The notes under the pieces: generated by a model
Databases searched by the model: none
Told to the model about the DNA's origin: nothing
Seen by the model: only the letters and a program-made list of their open reading frames with translations
Part shown: in pieces, positions 21,982 to 32,736 of the stretch
How the letters are laid out: each line of letters opens with the position of its first letter
Position numbering within the stretch: the stretch's first letter is position 1
Assembly (NCBI GenBank): GCA_024635475.1
Contig: JAGXIW010000005.1
Location: forward strand, 62,001-126,000
DNA from: a bacterium
Lineage (GTDB): Bacteria; Patescibacteriota; Gracilibacteria; BD1-5; UBA6164
Length of the DNA stretch: 64,000 nucleotides
Direction of reading: 5' to 3'
Made by a program: the position numbers and the translations under genes

Positions 21982-22233
21982 TTATTTACCTAAAAGTTGT
22001 GCAGTTTTACTTTTTACTTTTTCAGCAAGCTTTTTCCATTCATTACGAGATCAAGGATGTTTTTTTCATCCTAAGACACTAAGCTCAGCTATAGTTTCTG
22101 GACTTAAAAATCCGAATGCTTCTTCCAATTGTTGAAGACTTAATCCAGTATTTTGTGGTAAAAACTTTATTTTTTGAGTTCTTTTAAGAGCTTCTATATC
22201 ATCTTCATCAGGTGTTAATTGAATGTTTACCAT
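21982..22233 (-). CDS. Hypothetical small protein
   Basis: An 83-residue basic protein starting MVNIQLTPDEDDIEALKRT. The middle (LQQLEEAFGFLSPETIAEL) could be helical; the C-terminus is Lys-rich. I do not recognise the family. It is 58 bp downstream of the AMMECR1 gene on the same strand and may be the last gene of that operon. Confidence 0.6.
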
Positions 22234-22291
22234 TTATTTGTATTAAAATTTAAACAAGACTATTATACAAGTATATTTCAAAAGTCAATAA

Positions 22292-22897
22292 TTAAATCTC
22301 ATTAAAATACTCTCAAAACTCTTCTCAAGTATAAAAACTAGTTTTAACTTTTGAAAAATTTCGTATAAACTTATCTATATCAATTCAAGCTTTGTATATG
22401 AGATATGTTAAAAAAGCTTCTTCTGATTTTATTTCATGCCATACTGAAGGCAAAAAAGTAGCTTGTTTATTATCAAGTTCTATCATTAATCAAGGTTTAT
22501 TTTCTTTTAAAAATTGTAATAATTCCTTTAAGCTCAAAAACTTTTTCTCTTGTATTTTTGATAAAATTGTAATTTCTATAAATAAATCATTATTTTGTAA
22601 TTCATCTTTTGTTAATAGTGAAAATCTAGGATCATTAAATGCTGAATTTTTTGCATTTGATGCTATAGAATCATATAAACTTCATACTGGAAATATATTT
22701 CATATACATCATCTCAAATCTTCTCAAAATGATTTTAAAGTAACAAAACAGGCTTTTTTTTCTAATAATTCTTTATTTTCTATATGATATTTTTTTAATA
22801 ATTTTTCTCAAAAATGTTCAAAAATTGATCTTTCTCAAAACTGTTCAAGAATTGATTTTTTAGCTACTTTTAGAGCTTCTTTTTGATAATTTTTCAT
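22292..22897 (-). CDS. amrA: AMMECR1-domain protein (AmmeMemoRadiSam system protein A)
   Basis: A 201-residue AMMECR1 protein. CFVTLKSFGEDLRGCIGNI is the family signature (LRGCIG), followed by the SNAKNSAFNDPRF and EITILSKIQ stretches and a C-terminal LPSVWHEIKS. Biochemical function is unsettled. It is the third gene of an operon AmrS-Memo-AMMECR1, with 4 bp between it and the Memo gene. Confidence 0.92.
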
Positions 22898-22901
22898 ATA
22901 A

Positions 22902-23738
22902 TTATTTATAATATACTAAACTAGAGTAACCAACAACTCTATCTTTATTTCAAGTTATATCTCAAGAATTTAAATATTTTAGAAGTTTTACATTCCAATC
23001 ATTTAAAATAGCTATTTGATTTAGACAAAGCCAAGGATATAAGCCACAAGTATTAGTATTTTTGATAATATCTTTTAAATCTTTTGATAAAAATGAGTTT
23101 ATGGATTTTTTATCTAGATTAATAGCTGTAAAATAATCTTGATAATGGCTTAAATCAGCACTAATTATAAGAAATATATTTTTTTCTTTTAGTAAATCAT
23201 TCAATATATTTCAAATTTCCATAGGGTTGATTTGTCAAAATATCAATGGTAATATCTTGATATCTTGTTTTCAAATAATATACTTTAATAAAGGTAATTG
23301 CACTTCCAAAGAATGTTCTTTGTCTTGTGATTCAAAATTTGTTTTGAAAAATTCAGGATAATTTGTTAATAAATTTTTTCATAAGGTTTTATCAACTTCT
23401 AGATTTCAGAAAGGTGTTTCAAGTTCATCATAAAGTCACACACTAACTCATAAAAAATCTACATAGTGAGTAGGGCAGAGTAAAACTATTGTTTTAGGAA
23501 TATTTTCTAAATTCTTTTGTAATAGTTTGTAGCTATAACTTGCTACTTGTCAGCTATAAATATATCAAGCATGAGGACATACTAAAGCCTTTGGGTTTGT
23601 TATACCAAAATCTTGATTTATATTGTTAAAAAAATCATCAATCATTTCTTTTAAAATAATTTTATCTCAAGGGTAAAATATATTAGAAACAGTCATTTTT
23701 CTTGATAACATATTCTTAAAATTAAAAATATAAGACAT
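22902..23738 (-). CDS. amrB: MEMO1-family protein (AmmeMemoRadiSam system protein B)
   Basis: A 278-residue Memo-like protein related to class III extradiol dioxygenases. CPHAGYIYSGQVA, LCPTHYVDFLGVS, EHSLEVQLPLL and ISADLSHYQDY contain the conserved His and Asp metal ligands. Memo proteins bind a metal; their reaction in this triad is not established. The first ATG (23738) is used; an ATG 10 codons later is possible. The gene starts 4 bp after amrS. Confidence 0.93.
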
Positions 23739-23742
23739 AATT

Positions 23743-24774
23743 TTACCAAACTCAAGGGATTTTTTCAGAGCATTTATGACAAATTCAAGGTTTTTCCCAA
23801 TATATTTCTATTTTTTGTCAGATATGTCAGGATCTTTTTATTAATAATTCACCACATTTTGGACAATATGTACTTTCTGTTCCACTATCTCATATATTTC
23901 AAGTATAAATATATTTTAATCAGACTTTTTTTCATATCTCATATGCTTTTTTTAAAACTTCAAATGAAGTTGCTGGAGTATCAAGCATCTTGTAACTAGG
24001 ATAAAAAGCACTTATGTGCCATGGAATATCTACAGAAATACTTTTTATGAAATTAGCAATTTTTAACAAATCTTCTTCTTTATCATTTTCTCATTGTACT
24101 ATCAGAGTAGTTATTTCTAACCAGATATTTGTATACTTTGCTATAAATTCAATATTATCTAAAATAGGTTTTAGCCTGGCTCAGCAAATATTCTTATAAA
24201 ATTCTTCAGTAAATCATTTTAAATCTATATTTATTGCATCAATTAAGTCAGAAGCTTTTTCCCAAAATTCTTTACTTTGATATCAATTAGATACAAATAC
24301 ATTTTTGATATTATTTTTTCTTGCTAAAACCATTGTATCATAAGCATATTCAAAAAATATAGTAGGTTCATTATAGGTGTAGGCTATTATATTTATATTA
24401 TGTTTTTTACAGTAATCAATAATAGCTTCTGGTGGTAAATATTCTCATTTTTTCTCTATATCTTGGGTATTTGAAAATCTAGTTTGTGATATATCCCAAT
24501 TTTGACAAAATTTACAAAATAAGTTGCATCAAAAAGTTCAAAAAGAAAAAACCTTGCTTCACGGATGAAAGTGAAATAGAGGTTTTTTTTCTATTGGATC
24601 TATATTTATAGCAGTGGCTTGTGAATAAACAAGTAGATATAGTTTTCAATCTATATTTTGCCTTATTCAACATTTTCAAGTTTCTGAATTTTTGATAGTA
24701 CAATAATGACTACAACATGTACACTGAACTAATTCTCATTTTATAGGTTTATATAGTATACATTCTTTTCTCAT
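23743..24774 (-). CDS. amrS: Radical SAM enzyme of the AmmeMemoRadiSam system (AmrS)
   Basis: A 343-residue radical-SAM protein. The N-terminus carries extra cysteines (CTCCSHYC, GKCGIRQN) typical of this family; FGCNLFCKFCQNWDISQ holds the CxxxCxxC cluster motif. ITTLIVQGENDKEED and HISAFYPSYKM follow, and the end has a CPKCG...CHKC zinc-ribbon. It leads a tight three-gene operon with MEMO1 and AMMECR1 proteins. Confidence 0.92.
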
Positions 24775-24929
24775 AAGGTAAATATTAAAATGTAAAATTT
24801 AATACTTAAATAAAAAGACAAAGAAACAATTCTAGTAAAGAACCTAATAATTAATGAAATTATACACAAAAGCAAGTAAAAACAAAATTTTATATAGTTA
24901 TATCTAATTTATTTGCATTTTTATTATTT

Positions 24930-25310
24930 TTATTTATTTTTACATTTTTTACTTTTACAATTACATTTAATAGTTTCATCAGTGCAAAAGAATGATAAAT
25001 AGTAACTTGTTATTTCTTTTCCCTTTTTTATATCTTTTATAGCAATATCTGACGATTCATCAACAACTTTTGTATTTGGCTCGCATGAATGGTTTACAAA
25101 TTTTGCAGGTGATTGTTGCAGAATATATTTATCTTTAAAAGCAGTAAGGTATCTTTTTTCCTCTTCAGGAAGATTCTTCACATCTTCATCAGTTAGAATA
25201 GTATCTGTATTCCATTTAATAACAACTTCACCTTTTTTGAATTCACGATTAGCAAAAACTCCCATACCATCAATTTTTGAATTTTTTACTATAACATTAT
25301 TAGATTTCAT
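24930..25310 (-). CDS. SET-domain protein
   Basis: A 126-residue minimal SET domain, the fold of protein-lysine methyltransferases. GMGVFANREFKKGEVV binds SAM, FVNHSCEPN is the core NHS motif, KDIKKGKEITSYYLSFF supplies the active-site tyrosines, and a post-SET CNCKSKKC zinc motif is present. All glycines are GGN and there is no TGA, so recent acquisition is possible. The target cannot be inferred. Confidence 0.88.
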   Translation of the reverse strand: MKSNNVIVKNSKIDGMGVFANREFKKGEVVIKWNTDTILTDEDVKNLPEEEKRYLTAFKDKYILQQSPAKFVNHSCEPNTKVVDESSDIAIKDIKKGKEITSYYLSFFCTDETIKCNCKSKKCKNK

Positions 25311-25375
25311 ATATTTAATTAAGTGTTAGAAAAATAATTTTATATAAATATATTTTATCTGAACTGTTTTTATTA

Positions 25376-25888
25376 TTACCCCAATCATTGCCATATTTTT
25401 TTTCTTAGATACCAAGTATCATTATCATCTATAAGTTCTTGAGGTATATCTTCTGTAAATTCTTCATATCCATTTCTGCTATAAAATCATTTATTTCTTT
25501 CCATACTTATATCTACTCCAAACATTAGATATTTCCATTTTTTTTCGTATGAATAATTTTCTATAAATTTTAGCATTTTACTACCAAGTCATTTGTTACG
25601 AAAACTCTTATCGATAAAAAATCTCCTGAGAAAACCTACTTTTTCTCCTTGAAATAAAATTTCATGAACAGCAATAGTTGCTATGATTTTATTATCTTTT
25701 CTTAAACACCAAAAATTACCATTATGACTTTTATAAAAATTTTCAGGGTTTTGTAAATCTTTTCTTTTTAAAAAAGCTACTTCTTTTGTTCTTACATCAA
25801 AAAATTCTTTCCAAGTATAAATAAAAAAATCTTGAATTTCATTTGTATCTGAAGATGTTACAGGAATAAGTTGATCTAAATTATTCAT
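25376..25888 (-). CDS. GNAT-family N-acetyltransferase
   Basis: A 170-residue acetyltransferase starting MNNLDQLIPVTSSDTNEIQ. GFLRRFFIDKSFRNKGLGSK is motif A, with the acetyl-CoA loop R-N-K-G-L-G; GFYSRNGYEEF is motif B. Two of the key glycines are TGA. The substrate is unknown. It is adjacent to the SET gene and the repeat-rich interval. Confidence 0.85.
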
Positions 25889-26535
25889 AATATTATGTAT
25901 TAGTTTAAAAATAAATAATTATTTTTTTATTATAATTATTCTTCATATAAATCAAACTTACTTCCAAAATTAAAAATCATTTTGAAAAATCAAATTATTC
26001 TTTAAAATGGAAAGATAAGTTCTATATACTTTTGATTCCAAAAGTAACAAAAGAATTTAAGGGATTTCATCCCCTTAAAAATCCCTGAATCGTTTCCCGG
26101 ATTAAGTTCATATCACAGAGCAAATCTAATATGAAAGAATAGTTTTATCTTTCAATTGACCACTTAGTGAAAAAAAGAGAGTATACTGTCATTCTGAATG
26201 AAATGAAGAATCTCTTAAACTTAGTTTATTATATAAGCATTACTAAAGGGATCCTTCGTAAAAACTCAGGATGACGAAATTTCTAAAAACATTTAGAAAT
26301 ATGGGGTCTTAGGGGGGAGATTCTAGTGAGGAGAAACAGAAAGCACAAAACACAAATTCTGAATTTCGAAACCCCCTAAATCTTTTGCTTACTTTTGGAT
26401 TCAAAAGTAAAACTAAATTGATTTTTAATGGAAAATGTTTCTATGATTCTGAAACAAGTTCAATATGACAATGAAGATACACTGGATTGCTTCGTTCCTC
26501 GCAATGACAAAATTACCAATTAATATTCATAAAAA
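25889..26535. other. Gene-free, repeat-rich interval upstream of uvrB
   Basis: No coding sequence. It contains several family B palindromes (26188-26213, 26250-26275, 26445-26470, 26478-26512) and family A repeat copy 3. The element TGGATTGCTTCGTTCCTCGC ending in AATGACA resembles intergenic repeats I know from other bacterial lineages. The uvrB promoter must lie in or after these repeats. Confidence 0.7.
26289..26475 (+). repeat. Dispersed repeat family A, copy 3
   Basis: Full-length copy. Starts ACATTTAGAAATATGGGGTC and passes GGATTCAAAAGTAA at 26410. Like copy 1, it continues through AAACTAAATTG and GATTCTGAAACAAGTTC to ATATGACA. Confidence 0.85.
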
Positions 26536-28866
26536 ATGTTCAACCTAAAATCCAAATACTCTCCAACCTGAGATCAACCAAAAGCTATCGCAGAAATCCT
26601 TGGTTACTTAGAGAAATGACACAAATACCAAACTCTTTGGTGAGTTACTTGAAGTGGTAAGACTTTTACTATGGCTAATATTATACAAAAAATACAAAAA
26701 CCAACTTTGATAATTGCTCACAACAAGACTCTTGCAGCACAATTAGCCCAAGAATTTAAAGAATATTTTCCAGATAATGCAGTGCATTATTTTGTGTCTT
26801 ATTATGATTATTATCAACCGGAAGCTTATGTGAAAAAAACTGATACTTATATAGAAAAAGAAGCGACAATCAATGCAGAAATAGATAGACTTCGTCATGC
26901 TGCAACTCAGAGCTTGATTACTCGTAAAGATGTGATTATAGTGGCTTCTGTAAGTTGTATTTATGGTATTGGGGATATAGATGCTTATATAGATTTTGCA
27001 TTTGATATAAAAGTAGGCAATTTTTATAAGATAGAAGATTTACTAAAAAAACTTGTTTCTATGCAGTTTAGAAGAGCAAGTAGTGATTTTAAACCTGGGA
27101 CTTTTCAGATTCTAGGTGATGTACTTGAGATATTTCCATCAAGTGAAGAAACTATCTATACAATCGAATTTTGGGGAGAAGAAGTAAGTAATATTACAAG
27201 AAGAAATTATCTGACGGGAGAAGTCTATGAAGTACTTAGTGAAGTTACGATATTTCCAGCAAAACATACAGTTACTACAAAAGATAGAATTGCAGAGATA
27301 ATTCCAGCAATTCAAAAAGAACTTGATGAGAGATTAAAATATTACAAAGAAGAGCTTTGAGATGTTCTGAAATACGAAAGACTAAAAACAAAGGTAGAAT
27401 ATGATATTGAGATGATGCAAGAAGTTGGGTATGTGAATGGAATAGAGAATTATTCTAGATATTTAGATGGTAGACAAGCTTGATTTCCACCAGCAACTTT
27501 GATAGATTATTTCAAGGATGATTATCTGTGTTTTATAGATGAATCTCATATGACAGTTCCTCAAATAGGAGGTATGTATGCTTGAGATAAATCAAGAAAA
27601 GATAATCTAGTAAATAACTGATTTAGGCTTCCTTCAGCTCTTGATAATAGGCCTCTTAAGTTTGGAGAATTTGAAGCAAAAATGAGACAAGTTGTATTTG
27701 TTTCTGCTACTCCTTCAGTGTTTGAGATAGAGCATAGTATGGAGAATTGATGACAAATACCAAGTTTTGAATATTTCAAAAAATTTGATCCACTAATTGA
27801 TTGAGATTGGATAACTAGCGAAAAAAATAGGGTTGTACCTCAAGTAATTAGACCTACTTGACTACTTGATCCAGAAATAGAGATAAAACCTATGGAATTT
27901 ATGATAGATGATATTATAAAAACTCTGGATTATGTGATAGAAAAAAATGAAAGAATGTTAATTACAACTATCACAAAGAGATCAAGTGAAGAACTAGCTG
28001 ATTATTTACTTGAAAATGGTTATAAAGTGAGATATTTGCATAGTGAAATAGAAACTTTAGAAAGACTTGAAATACTGAAAATGCTTAGACAATGAGAGAT
28101 AGATGTCATAGTTTGAGTAAATCTTCTTAGAGAATGACTTGATTTACCAGAAGTATCAAGAATTGCAATTATTGATGCTGATAAACAATGATTTTTGAGA
28201 AGTGAGTCAGCTTTGGTTCAAATTATTTGAAGAGCTGCAAGAAATAGCACTGGTAAAGTAGTTATGTATACTGAAAGAGTGAAAGAGAAAAAAGAAAAAT
28301 GAGAAGTTGTCATTCCTGCACCTTCTTCTGTCATCCTCGGTCAAGACCCGGGGATCTCTAGCAAGGTAAAACTAACAAATGAAATTAATGACCCTAATGT
28401 TTCAAAAAGTACTAATCCAAAAGATGATACTATAAGTTTTGGTGAGTTGATAGATTCCGGATCAGGTCCGGAATGACAACCACTGACAACTGATAATTGA
28501 CAGATACCTTTTGCCCTTTGAACTCTTACTAGACTTGATAATGGAAAATTGATAAACCAAGATTCACTTATTGTTTCTGAAAGTATGAGAAAAGCCATTG
28601 ATTTAACTTATTATAGAAGAAAAGTTCAAAATGATTATAACTTGAAAAATGGAATAACTCCTACAACGATTTTTAGTACTATAAAAGATATGTGATTAAA
28701 AACTAAAAAAGTTGATTATTCGATTTTGGATAAACAAACTTTAGAAAAACAGTTAAAGAGACTTGAACTTGAGATGGATATAGCTTCAGCAAACCTAGAT
28801 TTTGAAAAAGCAGCAGAATTAAGAGATACAATTATAGAAATTAGAAGAGGGAAGAGGAAAAAATAA
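26536..28866 (+). CDS. uvrB: Excinuclease ABC subunit B with repeat-derived insertion
   Basis: A 776-residue DNA-damage recognition helicase of nucleotide excision repair, about 100 residues longer than usual. Walker A GVTGSGKT is at residues 36-43, the beta-hairpin [19 protein letters not shown] follows, then DESHMTVPQ (motif II), and [14 protein letters not shown] (motif VI). The C-terminal UVR motif [12 protein letters not shown] is intact. Between about residues 580 and 683 lies an insertion with no counterpart in the family; two segments of it are encoded by palindromic repeats. Start [10 protein letters not shown] is typical. Confidence 0.95.
28328..28358. repeat. Family B palindrome inside uvrB (1)
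   Basis: TGTCATCCTCGGTCAAGACC followed by CGGGGATCTCT: a TGTCAT...GATCT palindrome of the type scattered between genes here, translated in frame within UvrB as [11 protein letters not shown]. Confidence 0.8.
28450..28480. repeat. Family B palindrome inside uvrB (2)
   Basis: GATTCCGGATCAGGTCCGGA followed by ATGACA, translated as DSGSGPEGQ. An intergenic counterpart with nearly the same arms (GATTCCGGACTAAATCCGGA) lies at 28936-28963, just after uvrB. Confidence 0.82.
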
Positions 28867-28871
28867 AAAAC

Positions 28872-28963
28872 ACAGTCATCCTGAATTTATTTCAGGATCT
28901 ATTATGCAGTGATATGAGGTATAATAATGTATTAAAGATTCCGGACTAAATCCGGAATGACAG
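28872..28963. repeat. Two family B palindromes downstream of uvrB
   Basis: CAGTCATCCTGAATTTATTT followed by CAGGATCT at 28872-28898, and GATTCCGGACTAAATCCGGA followed by ATGACAG at 28936-28963. Each forms a hairpin. They lie between uvrB and ribE and may act as terminators, though there is no long T-run. Confidence 0.75.
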
Positions 28964-28999
28964 AAAATTACAATTACTTAATTCTTAATTATATTTCTT

Positions 29000-29569
29000 A
29001 TGTTTAGCTGAATAGTTGAAAAAAAATCAAAAATAAAATCTATAAATGCTTGAGAATTTGTAGTAGAAAATATATTTACTGATTTGACTATCGGTCAGAG
29101 TATAGCTCATGATTGAGCTTGTATGACTGTAACTGAGATTTTAGATGACTCTTATAAATTTTTTGCTATGGAAGAAACTCTAAAAAAGACAGATTTTTGA
29201 AGTAAAAAAGTGTGAGATAATTTCAATATAGAAAGATGTGTAAGATATGGAGATAGGATAGATTGACACTTTGTTACAGGACATATTGATGATGTATGAG
29301 TTGTTAAAAAAATAGAAAAAAAAGATGATAATTCACAAGTATTTACTATATCTTTTGACGAAAAGTTTAAAGATTTACTTGTAGAAAAATGAAGCATCTC
29401 TGTAAATTGAGTTAGTCTGACACTGGTTGAAGTAGGAAATGATTATTTTACTATTTCTTTGATTCCCCATACCTTAGAAATAACTAATTTGTGAGAGTTA
29501 TCAGTATGAGATAAAGTAAATCTAGAATTTGATATACTTGGTAAATATATAATAAAAAGTAAAACATAA
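29000..29569 (+). CDS. ribE: Riboflavin synthase, alpha chain
   Basis: A 189-residue enzyme that dismutates two lumazines to riboflavin. It has the family start MFSGIVEKKSKIKS (usually MFTGIVE), two lumazine-binding barrels, the central GDRIDGHFVTGHIDDVG, and SISVNGVSLTLVEV. Key glycines are TGA. ribH lies on the same strand 16.5 kb downstream, beyond the accessory island. A terminator directly follows ribE. Confidence 0.93.
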
Positions 29570-29580
29570 CATATTTTCAA

Positions 29581-29624
29581 AAAGCAATTGCAATAATTAA
29601 AAGATAAATTGCAATTGCTTTTTT
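29581..29624 (+). terminator. Rho-independent terminator after ribE
   Basis: AAAGCAATTGCAA / TTGCAATTGCTTTTTT hairpin ending in a T-run, 12 bp after the ribE stop. Confidence 0.88.
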
Positions 29625-29715
29625 AATTAGATTTCGTCTTTTAATTTAAAAATAAAATTGACATTAATCAATTATTTTTTATAGTTTCATAACTATAAAT
29701 TATAAAATTATTCTT

Positions 29716-30612
29716 ATGGATGATACAAAATATCTATTTTTAGCTTTAGATAATGAGTCTTCAAAATTATGAAAAAACACATATGAAATGGCATTGGGGC
29801 TTAGAAAAATGTATAAAAAAGATAGCGAATTTAAAAAATCTTTGGATGAATTCTTGTTAGAGTTTAATCAAAATAATGAAGAAAAAATCACAATTAAAGA
29901 TTTATTAGATATAAATTTTGATAGAAAGGTACCTTTTGAAAAGGTAAAATTGATAAAACAATTTTTAGAAGAAAATTTAAACAAGTTTAATATTGGGATT
30001 TCATTTAAATCAGGAGCTTTTATATGAATAGAGGGGTGTATCAATGATGTGAAAAACTCGGTAATGAATTTTACTTGACTAGTAAATAATGCTGAATCTT
30101 TTTTAAATTTTGTTAAGGTTATAAGAGATTTTTTGATGGAATTGAAAGGTAAAGTTGATTCAATTTTAAATGATAAAAAATTTAGAGAAGTATTAGATTT
30201 TTTATTTTCTAATTTATGTCAAAAGTGACAGAAAGAGGTGTTACAAAAAGTTTGTGAAAATATTAAGTGAAAAGAAGAATATAAAGAATTAGTATACAGA
30301 AAAAAATGATGAGAAAAAAGTGATACTTCTATACTGATAAATTTTATAATTTGAGATAATAATGAATTAAAAATAAAACTTACTCAACATTTGTCTTTGA
30401 TTCATTCATGAAAAAATAAAACTCAAAAACTTAAAAAAGAATTTTTAGATTTATTTATAAATCATTTAATAAAAGATAAAGCTTTACTTGATTGAATTAT
30501 TGATAATGGTACTTGGGATTTATCTCTAGATATACAAGATGAATTTGAATGAAAAAGGTGAAAAGTTAGAGAAAAAAAGTTAAAGGAGAAAAAGTTAAAA
30601 AAGAGAAGATAG
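29716..30612 (+). CDS. Hypothetical protein, first gene of accessory island
   Basis: A 298-residue soluble, mostly helical protein starting MDDTKYLFLALDNESSK. Segments include a Lys-rich C-terminus (REKKLKEKKLKKRR). No motif or membrane segment is recognised. It is followed after 38 bp by a larger uncharacterised gene and is probably translationally linked to it. TGA codons are frequent, so it is not a recent import from a standard-code genome. Confidence 0.6.
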
Positions 30613-30650
30613 TAGAAAATGAGAAAGAAAATGGTTTATCAGTAAAAAAA

Positions 30651-32642
30651 ATGATAATAAACAAAATTCATAGTTTAACTATAAACCAGCAAATATGGTT
30701 TTTTAGTAATTTTTGTAATCAATTAAGAAAAACCTATTGATATGCCTGAATAATAGAAAAAAAGAATGAAAGTTATTTAATGCTTTATAGGTTTTTATGA
30801 AAGAACCATTGATATCAATCATTTTTGAATTTATTAAAACATAAAAAAACAAAAATTTGAAAATCTATAATAAATAGGTTTGTTATAAAAGTATTTAAAG
30901 ATGAAAAATTGTTTGATATGACTAGTACTTTATTAGATTTAGATAAAGAATTATTTATTTCTGCTAGTATGGAACCAGATACAAATAAAAATGATTTTTC
31001 AAAAATTGAAGAGAAAGAAAGAATAAATTCTAGAATTGAAAGTGGTTTCTTATGATTATCAGCCGAAGGTCAAAGAAACTTTTTATTAAAAATATATAAA
31101 AAAATTACAAATGAAGATATTGTAATTACATCATCAAAAGAAATGACCAATATTAAAGAAGTAATAAATAATTTTATAAAAAGTAAATCAGAATATATCT
31201 TTAGTTTATTTTTCTTTAAGGATAATAAAATCAAGTCTAAAAAATATATAGAAAAACTTGTTTTATGATTATGTAAATCTATAGAATGTAAAAATTATTG
31301 TGTACAATTTTTCTGACTTGAAGAAGAAATAAGAAATATAGAAGAAGAAAATACAGATACAAAAGTTAGTCCTGTAGCAAATTTTGAAGCATTAGATTGG
31401 ATTCAAAAGGATACTTGACCAAAAGATATTTGAGCAATTTTGACACTTGTAAGTGATAAAGATGATATTCTTGATTGAGATGAAATACCTGATTGAGATG
31501 AACCTTGAATAATTTTAGATTGAGCAAAATCAGAGAAATTATCACTTGTAAAGCAAACTTTAAATAGTGAAGAAAATATATGATTAAGAAATTATTTGAA
31601 TTGACTAAATGCTATAGAACAGAGAGAATTTCTAATTAAATTATTTAATGAAGCTAAAAAAATAGATAATTTGCAAGTTATAATGTGAAAATGAAAGACT
31701 CTTTCATTGCAGTTAACTAAATTATTTAAGAATGGTTTAGATTTATCTGAAAAAAATAGGAAAAGATTAAATATGAATTTATATTTTTTATTAGATAACT
31801 GAAATAATTCAAAATTACAAGAAGAAACAATTGATTTTATAATCAGATTTTTACTAAAAAATGAAGTATTATTTGATACAATATGAATAGTAGTTGAAAC
31901 AAGAAAAAACAATAAAACGGAAATAGTAGAATTAGAAGTATTAAGTAATGAATCAGTTATAGAATGACAAATGAATAAATGAGAAATAGTTGATACAAAT
32001 ATACAAGAAAGAGAAGATAATAGTTGAAATAAAATATTACCAGAAATTCCTAAAATAAACAAAGAAACAAGTATAGAAAGTCAAGAATGACAAGTTTGCT
32101 CAGAAAAATGAAAAATAATTGAACCACCAAAACAAAAAGTAGATTTAGATGTATCAATTAAGTGAGAGCAAACTGAAATAAAACCAATTGAGCTTGATGT
32201 TGATAAAGGATGATTTTTAAAAGAAAGGCCTCCTGCTTTTGATAAAATGGGGGAAACAATAAAACCAATTCCATGACAAAGAAGAGAAGTTCTTTCCACA
32301 TATTCCTCTATGGCTTCAAAAATTAAACCAAGTACATCTTTAAAGCTATCTGATTTTTTAGTTGTAATTAATGCGAAAATACAAGAAAAATTAAGAGAAA
32401 ATCATCCAAAAATAAAAAGTGAAAATTATAAGGATTATGAGATTTTAGACTGACATTTTATTACAGTTCTTAGTTGAACAGACTGATGTATTATCCAAAA
32501 TATGTTTAGTAATTTACAAGAATGAATAAAGAAGTGTGATAGATGGCAAAATATAACAGAAATTATTAGTTTAGTGGATCTTGATAATGAGTTAAGTAGA
32601 TATATAATGGAAAATAGAATTAATAAAACTGAAAGTAAGTAA
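30651..32642 (+). CDS. Hypothetical 663-residue protein
   Basis: Starts MIINKIHSLTINQQIWFFS. The N-terminal half is helical. A DxDxDG-like acidic stretch (LVSDKDDILDGDEIPDGDE, about residues 270-290) resembles calcium-binding loops. A low-complexity Gly/Glu/Lys linker follows (about 430-520) and a C-terminal domain with LSGTDGCIIQNMFSNLQEG. I do not recognise the family. No earlier in-frame ATG is available after the TAG that precedes this frame. Confidence 0.6.
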
Positions 32643-32736
32643 AATCGTAAAAAAAATTATAATAAATTATAATCTTTTTTTCTAAAAGTTGTATAATATA
32701 TAACAATAACCATATTTAATTTTTAAATTATTTTTT

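Noticed and set aside
26536-28866. uvrB appearing broken into many fragments by stop codons
   Set aside because: All internal stops are TGA at conserved glycines (for example in the Walker A loop); with code 25 the frame is continuous, so it is not a pseudogene.
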